Positions 1 to 9,378 of a stretch of 24,703 nt of DNA are shown piece after piece. A program made the translations under genes and the position numbers. The notes beneath the pieces were generated by a model, which had not been told where the DNA came from, did no database searches, and worked only from the letters and a program-made list of their open reading frames with translations. Numbering within the stretch: the stretch's first letter is position 1; every line of letters starts with the position of its first letter. The stretch is from the NCBI GenBank assembly GCA_023334545.1, contig JAADVB010000258.1, positions 1 to 24,703 on the forward strand, given 5' to 3'. This DNA is from Salisapilia sapeloensis (lineage: Eukaryota; Oomycota; Peronosporomycetes; Peronosporales; Salisapiliaceae).

Positions 1-286
1 CCGGCGTGTAGACAAGCCGCCGATCGGCCGTGCGCCTGTAGTCGCGTAACATGAATAAAACAGCTTAAGACGAACCGATCTCTCGTGTTAACTAGATACA
101 ACGCTCCTTCCGCCAGACCATGTGCATCGGTATGGAAGTTGTGTTGGAATTGCTGAAGAGAAGAAGAGCTTGTGGTGACATAATTGATTTGATATTCATT
201 TGTGATGGAATTAAAAACCGAAGCAAAATGGTTTGCTGTAGGACGGTAGAGCAGAGCTGTCCCTGCCATGTTGGCGACTGAGGAGC
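1..286 (-). other. Left-edge stretch downstream of the pseudokinase stop; long open frame on the minus strand
   Basis: No gene is recognised here. On the minus strand one frame stays open from inside the end of the pseudokinase CDS through to base 1, with no stop. It can be read in two ways. It could be the start of another ORF, with an ATG at 323 and at least 107 codons, overlapping the pseudokinase by 37 nt. Or it could be the last exon of the pseudokinase itself, joined by a 77-nt GT-AG intron at 278-354 that keeps exactly this frame. The predicted peptide shows no motif I recognise, and it could also be 3' UTR that happens to be open. Confidence 0.3.
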
Positions 287-3200
287 TTAGGTAGTTTGGT
301 TCCAATGAGCAGCGCACATCCATCGTGTTCTGGCGAGCCTGGTGGCATTTGTACCTTGCACTTTGATGCGTTGCAACTGGCCGAAGCTGTCTTCAGTACT
401 TAGTTGCGTAGTCAACTGTCTTACGACGTCGATTTGAGATGCAGTTTGGGAAGGCTCTGTGTTGGTGTTACGAAGCTCTTGGGTGATGTGGACGACTTCA
501 AGAAGGCTTTGCACATGCCTTCTCTTCTCCTTACTAAACGCAAGGCATTTGATTTCATCCAGCACCTGATTCGCTAGATCCGAATCGCCTTTCGATATCA
601 TTTCTTCCAACGGAGCGAGTCTTGCCTGTGCGAGTGAGCTTACTGGTGCCAACTTTAGTCGTTCAATGGCATCATAGAAAGCCTCCAACGTCCTCCATTG
701 CACTTGTCCTAAGCCACTGAGTTCGCCAACAGTCTTCCCAGTCAAAGTAGCCTTAGCCCCGAGAAACAGTTTCGCCTCCTGGACAAGAGGCTTCACGAGC
801 GAGAACAGTCTAAACGGAATGGCAAAGCCTGTGTAACTCGAGCTCGACAGAGCACTGGTGCACGGACTAGCAGTTCCGTATTGACCGGTATGCTCGCATA
901 CAAAGTGGAGCGGGAATCGGCCATTTTCGGTATCCTGCACTAAGGTCGAGGATGACAGGATGGTTACCCACTCTTCCGTCGATCGCTCGTCCTCTAGAGA
1001 GTACTCTTGAGGAGGAAAGATGAGCCATAGACTGGGTGGCATCCGACATCCACGACGTGTCGAGCGCGGTTGTTGACGAGTGGACGTGAGATCGCAGCTT
1101 GACACAGTGCTGCATGTATCCGATCGTTCTTTCGTCCGCTTACGCAAGGGTGCGAAGATGGGCAGTCGCAGCAGCTCGTCGATCGTAGGCCGCTCCAAAG
1201 GGCAGGACGCCAAGCATAGTCTCGCCAGCTCCTTTATCTCTCCGTCGTCCAGTTGTCTGTTGATCCAGTCTTCCAGCGAGAAGCTATCTAGGTTAGCGAG
1301 GCGGTCCAGTGCCACCTTGACCGTAAAGTCTTTCGCAAGGTCATTCACGAGCGAGACTCTATATCCAGCATAAATCTGCAAAATGGCCATACCAAAGCTC
1401 CAGATGTCTAGGGAAGAGGATGCTCGCAGCTTATCCCGCTTCCCCATGGCAAGTTGAGCTAGCTCTGGGGCCATCCAGTGGATACTTTCCACAAGCAGCT
1501 TGTCACAAGCGGAGCGATGGAGGTGACTGTCGGTGGATGCAGCTTGCTCCAAACAGCCAAAGAGAATGGATATACTAGTCTCTCCATCGTGTGATTCGGA
1601 CTCGCGGACGAACATGTTGTTTTCGTTCATGCCTCCGTGGACTATGTGGAGGCTTTCGAACCTCTCGAGAGCCCGAAGGAGAGCGTGCACTAGTTGAAGT
1701 CGAGGAATGGTACCCTCATTCTCCTCTATCCATTGCACGAGTGGAACGGCGTCGCTAGGAGGTGCTTCCATGACGAGTACGCCGCATTGGACGCCATCAG
1801 CTAGTGTAATTTCCATTGCGGTTTCCACAAGAGGACAGGCTAGTACTTCTTTTGCTAATATAGACCTTAAGGACGTCGATCTTTCACTTCTGGTTGTCTG
1901 TAGCGTCTGAAGAGCTTGGTACTCCTCCATCATGACAGTCATCCCTTTCGCAGGGAAGAACTTTAGGATTAGATTCAGCATCACGCCGCTCGCTTCATCC
2001 ACTTGTTTGCACTTCATTCGGATGCCGTGCGTCGTGTCTATCAGCGCTCCATCGCACATGTACGTATGGTCGCCAATCTGCATACAAGCACTCTCCTTTC
2101 CACTCTCTTGCATCTGTATGAGCACTTCTTTCAATCGGTCTCGACCCGTGTCGGATTCCATCTCCCCTCCTTCTTCCTCTGAGTACGCATGCATCGACTC
2201 TTGGGAGCTATAGGCCCACTGGAAGACCGTAGAGCTTGGTTGGACGGAACTCTTGGCCTGAGGAGAAACCAACGTAGAGAACTTGCCTCGACTATCTCCA
2301 CGCTTGCACGCGTGGTCAGTAGACAGTTTCATTGAAAAGCTGTCTCCGTTTTGATGCTGAGACTCCATCACACTGCAGTAGGTCGTTTCTCTCGTGTGAT
2401 CTAGCGTCGTGTCGGCAGATCGGAAAAAGGGTCCAGAGTCCATGGATCCACTGCGCATGACGACGGAGCCGTCGCCAATGGTCGTCGTCCCCATGGTCGA
2501 ATTCTCATAGCGATCGCCCTTCCGAACTCTGTCCGGACGGTCGAAGCTCGTGAGTCCATTGAAGTCTGAACACGCTCCTACTTCTACTGCATGCCTCTTC
2601 TTTTTCCTCTGGAAGAAGAAGCACCCAACAATAGAAACGATGACAGCCAGCCCGATGATCGTCACGATTGTGATGATGGTACTTCCAGCGAAATTATCGG
2701 ACAAGCCAAGATTAGCTATGCCACTCTCAGAGGCAGAGCTAAAGGAGGCGTCGTTAAGGTCCCCAATGGCATCTTGTTTGTGTATGGAAGATCGATTTTC
2801 CTTTTCCACACTTGAATCTGTGCTACTATCCGATGAATTGTAGAGCAAGTGCTGCATATTGCTCATGTCAGATGCGTCCTGGACACATACGTTGATGCTT
2901 TTGCTTCCGTACGGCAGCTGGACAACCTGTCCTAATCGACACGATGGCTCTTTACTTCCAAACTCATCATCCGTTATGAGTATCCCATCGTTGATCCAGT
3001 GAGACAGCCACCACAAATCTCCATTGTCACGAACTGTCACTTCCTCTAGACGATTCTGTGTGAGGTTTAATATCGTGAGGGTCTCGGCTAGCGCAAAGGA
3101 TACGAGTGGAATACTCGTCAGGTTGTTTTGGCTTAAATCCAACTTTTCAATCGGCGAGAGAGAAGCACTTGATCCATCGCGAATACCAATGTTTAGGTTC

Positions 3201-3757
3201 TCTAGACCGACGTTGGATAGCTTCAATTCTTGCAGCGATGATGGCAGCACGAGTGTCGTGTTTGGGAAATAAAATGGAACACTAGAAACCTCCAGGCTGC
3301 GAAGAACGGCAAGTTGAGCAAAAGCTTCCGTCTTTATGTACACTGGCTGATCAATGGCGTAGTTGGCTTGGGATTGAATGGATCTACAGAGCGACAACGT
3401 TAGTACAGCAATATGGGGAAATAGAGCATGTATGTTGACAGCAACGTACAGTGACGTGACTTCAGCACTGTAGAGATCACCGATGATATTGAGAGGTGAA
3501 GGAAGAGCTATATGAGTAGGTGACGCCATGGAGTTGAATGGTGGCATCGGACGCACACTGTTGCCTGCAGTCAAAGTCAACTCATATAGACTGTGCGTCG
3601 GGAACGAAGTGGACTTTTTGCTTGAAGCACACACCACTCGCCATTCTTTCTCGGTCCAACTTTCCAGTGCATAGTGGGAACTACATGGACTTGCGCACAT
3701 ACATGGTCGCGCGAGCAAGAGAAGACAAAAAGCCAACTTCCAAGCCGACTTATTCAT
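287..3757 (-). CDS. LRR single-pass transmembrane pseudokinase
   Basis: The product is 1156 aa from the ATG at 3757. A signal peptide begins MNKSAWKLAFCLLLLARP. The ectodomain carries degenerate leucine-rich repeats (about residues 142-242, e.g. LDLSQNNLTSIPL). A hydrophobic span (about 355-378) is followed by the basic stop-transfer QRKKKRH. A kinase-fold domain (about 556-866) is followed by a roughly 290-residue C-terminal region I do not recognise. The beta-3 Lys (LILKFF), MAPE, DIWSFG and the late Arg (ERPTIDELL) are kept. HRDLKPEN is HGGMNENN, DFG is LFG and no glycine-rich loop is visible, so catalysis is probably lost. This resembles LRR receptor-like kinases; a scaffold or receptor role is inference. 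It is divergent from MAT1. The frame stays open 113 codons upstream without an ATG, and the 3' end may splice onward, so both ends are provisional. Confidence 0.85.
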   Translation of the reverse strand: MNKSAWKLAFCLLLLARPCMCASPCSSHYALESWTEKEWRVVCASSKKSTSFPTHSLYELTLTAGNSVRPMPPFNSMASPTHIALPSPLNIIGDLYSAEVTSLYVAVNIHALFPHIAVLTLSLCRSIQSQANYAIDQPVYIKTEAFAQLAVLRSLEVSSVPFYFPNTTLVLPSSLQELKLSNVGLENLNIGIRDGSSASLSPIEKLDLSQNNLTSIPLVSFALAETLTILNLTQNRLEEVTVRDNGDLWWLSHWINDGILITDDEFGSKEPSCRLGQVVQLPYGSKSINVCVQDASDMSNMQHLLYNSSDSSTDSSVEKENRSSIHKQDAIGDLNDASFSSASESGIANLGLSDNFAGSTIITIVTIIGLAVIVSIVGCFFFQRKKKRHAVEVGACSDFNGLTSFDRPDRVRKGDRYENSTMGTTTIGDGSVVMRSGSMDSGPFFRSADTTLDHTRETTYCSVMESQHQNGDSFSMKLSTDHACKRGDSRGKFSTLVSPQAKSSVQPSSTVFQWAYSSQESMHAYSEEEGGEMESDTGRDRLKEVLIQMQESGKESACMQIGDHTYMCDGALIDTTHGIRMKCKQVDEASGVMLNLILKFFPAKGMTVMMEEYQALQTLQTTRSERSTSLRSILAKEVLACPLVETAMEITLADGVQCGVLVMEAPPSDAVPLVQWIEENEGTIPRLQLVHALLRALERFESLHIVHGGMNENNMFVRESESHDGETSISILFGCLEQAASTDSHLHRSACDKLLVESIHWMAPELAQLAMGKRDKLRASSSLDIWSFGMAILQIYAGYRVSLVNDLAKDFTVKVALDRLANLDSFSLEDWINRQLDDGEIKELARLCLASCPLERPTIDELLRLPIFAPLRKRTKERSDTCSTVSSCDLTSTRQQPRSTRRGCRMPPSLWLIFPPQEYSLEDERSTEEWVTILSSSTLVQDTENGRFPLHFVCEHTGQYGTASPCTSALSSSSYTGFAIPFRLFSLVKPLVQEAKLFLGAKATLTGKTVGELSGLGQVQWRTLEAFYDAIERLKLAPVSSLAQARLAPLEEMISKGDSDLANQVLDEIKCLAFSKEKRRHVQSLLEVVHITQELRNTNTEPSQTASQIDVVRQLTTQLSTEDSFGQLQRIKVQGTNATRLARTRWMCAAHWNQTT

Positions 3758-4268
3758 CAGGACGGATAGGAAGCTAACTGCACCGATGCCGGCAAGAAGA
3801 CAAGTAAAGTTCAGCTTCAAGTGCAGGTCAAAGGAGCTTCTAGATGACAGAAAGACGAAGTGGAAATCGCTTTCTCTGAACGAGTCCAAGATCTCGAGAG
3901 CTAGAGCTTCTGGAAAAGGCGAATGTCGACGCCAGCTTTCTAGACAGGCTGGGAGCGGCTCGAAATCCTGTAAATAAATTAGGCTGCACGAAGTGCATTT
4001 CTTCTGCCGCGTCCACGAGCAGGCGCATCGGAAAGCAAGCACTTCGGACGGAAGATCAGTCGGCAAAGGGTCGAGGTCGGAGAGGCAGTTTCTAAATCAT
4101 CGAAGGTTTGCATCGGACCTCTAGTGTCTTGAAGACAAGCACGAGTGGACATGCCGTTGCGCGATCGAAGAGCCGCAGCCTTCGCAGGCAGGCGTTACTG
4201 CATCTCTCCATCTCTTTTTAAATTCTTTTTCTTTTCTTAGCGGCACGAAACCGGACAAGAAGATAAAA
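3758..4268. other. 511-bp intergenic region between the divergent pseudokinase and MAT1 genes
   Basis: This region must hold the promoters of both genes. On the minus strand, the pseudokinase frame stays open from 3758 back to a TGA at 4097-4099 with no ATG. Within it, the minus strand has a splice-acceptor-like sequence ending TTTATTTACAG at 3968, which hints at an upstream 5' exon. On the plus strand, 4217-4240 is a pyrimidine-rich tract ending CTTAG, 28 nt before the MAT1 ATG; it is listed separately. Confidence 0.5.
4217..4240 (+). promoter_or_regulatory. Pyrimidine-rich leader element ending CTTAG, before MAT1
   Basis: The tract reads TTTAAATTC, then a run of T and C, then CTTAG. A nearly identical shorter version lies at 21728-21745, in front of PEX10. 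It looks like a 3' splice site of a 5'-UTR intron, or a core-promoter pyrimidine element. No matching donor was identified, so its function is open. Confidence 0.35.
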
Positions 4269-5400
4269 ATGGTCGAAATCTCCGAGGAAGAGCTCTCTCG
4301 CCGCTGCTGCGTCTGCGGGACGGCAGCTGACGATGATGCGAATATCGTCAACACCAAGATGAAGATGCTCATCTCGAAATGCGGCCATCGAATGTACGTT
4401 TGCGTCAAGTATGCATCCGATTTGACAGGATACAAATGACGGTGCGGTAGGTGTGATCATTGCATCAAGCGAGAGTTTGCCCACCAGCGGGAAATTCAAT
4501 GTCCTGCTTGTGGAAAAGGTATCAAAAAGTCCCAGCTGCAGGACAAGACGATCGAGGAGCTGAACTTTGCCAAGGAGACATCCGTTCGAAAGCGCGTCAT
4601 GAAAGAGTATGCTGGCTGATAGTTACGGGATGTTGTGCATACATGTATTCACTGAAATCTTTGTGGTGTAGCTACAACAAGACAGAAGAAGACTTCAATT
4701 CACTTGACGAATACAACGACTACCTCGAGACGGTCGAAAATCTAAGTACGCACAGCCTATTATCATACATGTTCTATTCAAAGATATCTTACTTCTGGTA
4801 TTTTGCCTCCTAGTATTTGATCTCGTCTACGGCGATGAAGCAGACAAAGCTGCGGCGAACAAACAGTGGAAGCAATATCGACTGGAGAACGCTGTGAACA
4901 TCGCCTCGAATGATGCTAGGAAAGCAGATGAGGAGCGTCGCGTCACTCAACTTTTGCAGGAGCAGGCTCGTGCTGCAGAGGAGCGCAGGGTGCTTCAGCA
5001 GCAAGAGGACTCTCGCTTCGAAGCAGATCAAAAGCTCCAGAAAGCTCAATTAATGGAAGTGGCTCTTGGTGAGCGAGAGGCAAAGGACGTCGCTGCCCTT
5101 CGGTCCACGACGACAGCTGTGCCAATCGACCAGCCTGTGACGGCGGAAATGGAGGCAGCGATGATGGGCTTCCAACCAGGAGCGAACGGAGGACCCCAGC
5201 CTGTTCCAGTGTCTGGAGGCAAGCGAGGTCAGTCCTTTGCCGTCACACCAGAGCAACGGAAGGAGCAGCAAAAGGCCGGTGGATACGACCCAGAGCTTCC
5301 ATTCCGACGGAATCGGGAGGAGGCATGGATGGGACTTTTATTCCAGCCAATAGACAGGAAGACAGACGTGGGTCCGCAACCCATGGAAGTCGAGTCGTAG
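4269..5400 (+). CDS. MAT1: CDK-activating kinase assembly factor MAT1 (TFIIH subunit)
   Basis: Four exons (4269-4393, 4451-4606, 4672-4745, 4814-5400) give 313 aa, close to the 309 aa of human MAT1. Introns are 57, 65 and 68 nt, GT-AG, and all phases agree. Joining exons 1 and 2 rebuilds the C3HC4 RING: C13/C16, then CGHRMCDHC (C38, H40, C43, C46), then CPAC (C59, C62). The MAT1 signature YNKTEEDFNSLDEYNDYLE follows, then a Gln/Glu-rich coiled coil (about residues 130-190) and a conserved-type C-terminus ending near the motif GLLFQP. In known systems MAT1 joins CDK7 and cyclin H and ties CAK to TFIIH for promoter opening and RNA polymerase II CTD phosphorylation, in the nucleus. It is divergent from the pseudokinase and followed by PPIL2 after 182 bp. 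Confidence 0.95.
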
Positions 5401-5582
5401 CTCTCATGCCTCGCATGGACGTGCCATATATTTTACCAATACTCGACTTTGTTTTCGGTAATTTACGCCTTTTGTTGTTTTTTCTTGATATTTTATCATT
5501 GATTGTATCGGTCGGATTTAATGCTGGCAGAAATTTATGTAAGTAGTGCGAAACTAAAAGACACACAAGCAAAGAAGTGAAT

Positions 5583-7532
5583 ATGGGCAAGAACCAGCAC
5601 AGCAAAGACCGGCTATTCATCACACAGACAGAGCACAAGTACCTTTATGGTGGAAAGAAGCCAGAACAGCGTCGTATCTACCGACGTATGTATATATGTT
5701 GCTGATTCTATGAACATCATTCGAGGCATCTTGCCTGAAACACTGACATTGTGATCATGCACAGGTCTGCCATTTAACTGCTGTGCAATTACACTGAGCC
5801 CATTCAAGGTGAGATCTACTACTTGCTGCCAATCATATTTTTAATGAGTTTCGTATTGATGCGCGTATTATTGTTCGATAGAACCCTGTCTGTACTCGAG
5901 CAGGACACTTGTTCGACCTCGAAGCCATCGTTCCGTACATCAAGGAGCATCAAATCGTGCGTTTCCTTACATTCTCTGTAGATGTTTGGTTTTGTCAGCT
6001 TACTTAACTGTGTTCAATGGGATGCGTAGAACCCCGTGAATGGTGAGCCACTGGCCATGAAAGACCTCATCCAACTGCATTTCCACAAGAACGAAGCTGG
6101 CGAGTACTTTTGTCCAGTGACGTACAAGGTGTTTACGGACAACACCAAGATTGCAGCTATTGGGACTAGTGGGAACGTGTATGCTTATGCTGCGATAGAA
6201 GAGCTGAACATTCGTCCGAAGAACTGGACAGACCTCATGAACGGAGAAAAGTTCAAACGCAAGGACATTATCATCCTCCAGGACCCACAGGACCTGTCTA
6301 ATCGAGAGATTGACAACTTTGAGCACATGAAGAGTGCCAAGGAGAAAGAAGGACAGTCCAAGGAAACGTCCGACAGCATCCGAACGAACTCTGCTACTAG
6401 TCGAATTATGAAAGAGCTGGAAGCCAAGCAGGAAGAGAGGCGTACCGTCAAGGAAAAGGTGCAGAGAGGGGACGACAGCGTCTCCGAAAAGGACAAGATC
6501 GTTGCGTCTCTAACACACTCGGCAGCACCAGAGGAGCCTTCATCAAAAGAGAAGAAGAAGGGGCTACAGTACTCTCGCTTCACGGATGGCAGTGTCGCTC
6601 GATCGTTTACGTCCAGCGCTGTGATGCCGTCGACACACCATACACCGATGGAAGCGACGATGGGGGAGAAGCAGGATGCTAGATGGCGAGCTGTCCGGCG
6701 CATGAAGAAGAAAGGTCTCGTTCGCGTGAACACGACGTTCGGTCCGATCAATTTGGAGATCCACTGCGACATGGTGCCTCAGACAGCAGACAATTTCATC
6801 GGACTGGCAAAGAAGGGGTACTATGACAACACGATCTTTCATCGGCTCATCCCCGGCTTTATGATCCAAGGAGGAGATCCGACAGGCACAGGTCGCGGCG
6901 GAGAGAGCCTGTGGAAGGAGCCTTTCAAAGACGAGTTAGACGGCCGACTCTCACATGATAAAAGAGGCATCCTTTCTATGGCGAATGCAGGGAAGAATAC
7001 GAACAAGTCGCAGTTCTTCATTACCTTCCAGGCCTGCCATCACTTAAACAAGAAGCACGCAGTCTTCGGTCGTGTCGTCGGTGGCCACACCACGTTGGAT
7101 GAGATTGAAAAGGTCAGCACGGATCCTCGTGGCGACAAGCCACTGGAAGAAGTGAAGATTACGAATGTAGAGGTGTTTGCAGATCCCTTTGAAGAGTACG
7201 AAACGGCTGTACAGAATGGTGAAGACGTGGTGGAAAAGTTGGAAAAAGAAAAGGAGGAACAGGAACGAGAGAAGAGTCGAGTGAAGGGGAGTGTCGTCAA
7301 AGTAGGTGATCAATGGGTCGCGTATGACGGCGTGGACGATACGGCCATGGAAAGTGTGCCCAGGACAGAGGTCAAGGAAGGAGAGGCTGTTGGCAAGTAC
7401 CTAAAGGAGGCAATGAAGAAGAAGAGAAAGGCACCGGAAGATGGCGAGTTAAAGCTTGCACCTGTTGCAAGTAAGAAGGATGTGAAGAAGAAGAAAGCTA
7501 CTGGTGGATTTGGTGACTTTTCGACGTGGTAA
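5583..7532 (+). CDS. PPIL2: U-box cyclophilin PPIL2 (Cyp60), spliceosome-associated peptidyl-prolyl isomerase
   Basis: Four exons (5583-5685, 5765-5808, 5882-5956, 6030-7532; introns 79, 73 and 73 nt) give 574 aa; human PPIL2 has 520. The N-terminus MGKNQHSKDRLFIT and the split U-box (about residues 42-115, NPVCTRAGHLFDLEAIVPYI) match the family, as does GNVYAYAAIEELNI. The cyclophilin domain (about 298-460) keeps FHR, GFMIQGGDPTGTG and SQFFIT. The Trp of CypA-type enzymes that binds cyclosporin is replaced by His in CHHLNKKH; human PPIL2 also lacks it. The C-terminus GGFGDFSTW is the family hallmark. The expected role is in U4/U6.U5 tri-snRNP or active spliceosomes in the nucleus, with possible ubiquitin-ligase activity through the U-box. 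A charged, low-complexity insert sits between the two domains. Confidence 0.96.
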
Positions 7533-7641
7533 TTTGGCGGGACGTAGATAGGATCACAACAAGTGTAAATGAAACGGATGACCATACCATTGTTTCCATT
7601 GTCAAGCGTCTTTTAATTGGTACTGTCAAGGTAAAAGGCAA

Positions 7642-9333
7642 ATGGACAAGTACATTGTTGATAAAGTCATTGGAGAGGGCACCTATGGAGTCGTCTATAA
7701 GGCTATCGAGAAAGTAAGGTGCGCTTTGTTACTGTTGTCTACAAGTGTCGTTCGAAAGAAACGGAATATCATTAATACGGTGGTCTATTGGCGACATGTG
7801 TAGCAAACCAAGGAGCTCGTTGCAATCAAAAAGTTTCGCAATGTGGAAGGTGTCTCTACTGTCTTACTAGGCATTGTCGTTACATCTAATACGGCGTTTT
7901 AATGCAGACGACGATTTGGCCAAGCGTGAGATCCAAGCATGTGCTATGCTAAGTCATCCGTACATTGTCAGCTTCCGCCATAGCTTTCGGTATGACGGTG
8001 TCCTCCACCTCGTCTTTGACTTTCTTCCGAACAGCATGACCAAGGTGACTGTCTCTGACATTGCTTACATGATTGTACTTATGACATGGTGTCACTCTAG
8101 CTACTGAATCGACACCACAACGGTATACCACCACGAGAAGCACAGCGGTTTACCTTCCAGTTATGCAAAGCGCTGGAACATTGCCACACTAACCACGTGA
8201 TGCACAGAGGTACGCTGAAACTAGGTTTTATGTACGTTTACTAGTACTAGATGCTGAACTACTACATGGCGATGCATATTAGATGTGAAAGTCGATAACA
8301 TTTTGATCGACGAGGTTGGAGACATTCGGTTATGCGACTTTGGTAACCTCATCAAAGCACATAAAATTCCTTTATCAGCAAAAGTCTTATTTGATTGATG
8401 ATGTAGGAGTTGCTAGAGTTGTACAACTCACTGGTGGGGCACTCACCGACTACGTTGCGACGCGGTGGTATCGTCCTCCAGAGCAAGAGCTCAGGTAATT
8501 AACTATACTTTAGAAAATATTAAGCGATGTGTACTTGACTGTGATGAATACCCTCACAGGCTCAGTCAATATACGTATAATGCAGACATGTGGAGCGTCG
8601 GCTGTATACTCTACGAGCTTATTACGGGAAAGCCACTCTTTCCAGGCTCCTCACAGATCGATCAGTTGTACGTTAGTGGGTTTTTATCTCGATTCAGGAA
8701 TAACATGGTAACTCCGGGATTGACAGGAATCGCATACAGCAACTACTTGGTCCGCTCCCGAGGTGCCTACAGTCACATCTGCCTCGAGGACTTGACACTG
8801 CGCCCTCTATTACTTCTGTTGGACATCCAATAGAAGTATTACTTGAATCGTACAAGTTGCCAGAGCACACTTCAGACTTTATCTTGTTTGTACTCCAGCT
8901 AGACGCAAACGAGAGACCAGACGCTCGAAAGTGTTTGGAGCATCCATTTCTAAAAGCTTTAAGTAGAAAAGAAGAGGTCCTGCGGCAACAGAGACTTGCA
9001 AGTAATAAAGGGAGAGATGGCGACACAGACAGCATTGAAGAGGAGATTCCAGACGGGTGTAGTCCTCAACGGATGTCTGTGGCTGATACAAAAGTACATA
9101 GAGCGAAAGAGAGCAAGATGAAGAAAGACAACAATGATGATGACGAGGATAGCGATGATAGTCAGATCGAAGAAGAAATAATTGGCAACGTATCTGACAT
9201 CGGCTCTCCGAGTCGTTATACATCGAGTGATGCGAAAGAGGTCAGAGGACGACGATCGAGTGTCAAATCTTGCCAAGACGCCTACGACGATGACTTTGAA
9301 GATTACTGCTACAATGACGAAATGCAAGAGTAA
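7642..9333 (+). CDS. CDKL-family (CDK-like) serine/threonine kinase
   Basis: Eight exons (7642-7713, 7804-7849, 7908-8044, 8101-8209, 8283-8342, 8407-8494, 8560-8671, 8740-9333) give 405 aa, with introns of 56-90 nt. Visible elements are the P-loop GEGTYGVV (11-18), VAIKK with K33, HRD at 96-98 followed by VKVDN instead of LKPEN, DFG at 116-118, activation-loop TDY at 131-133 (CDKL proteins usually have TEY), [24 protein letters not shown] and IDQLY...LLGPLP. The last two are typical of CDKL1-5. After about residue 275 comes a low-complexity acidic tail ([13 protein letters not shown]). CDKL kinases are often tied to cilia and flagella, so a role in zoospore flagella is inference. Exon 7/8 joining leaves the QLY-to-LLGPLP loop about three residues short compared with CDKL5. 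It is the most intron-rich gene here. Confidence 0.88.
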
Positions 9334-9378
9334 TCAAAACATTTCCGTTCCAATCTTTTCTATATCCTCTCCTAGCGT

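Noticed and set aside
3758-4066. Extending the pseudokinase N-terminus to a TTG at 4066
   Set aside because: TTG starts are not expected in a nuclear eukaryotic gene, and the ATG at 3757 begins a textbook signal peptide. The open frame itself is kept as a finding.
4269-9333. A CAK/CDK functional cluster formed by MAT1 and the nearby CDKL kinase
   Set aside because: MAT1 partners CDK7, not CDKL kinases, and PPIL2 lies between them; adjacency alone does not support a module.
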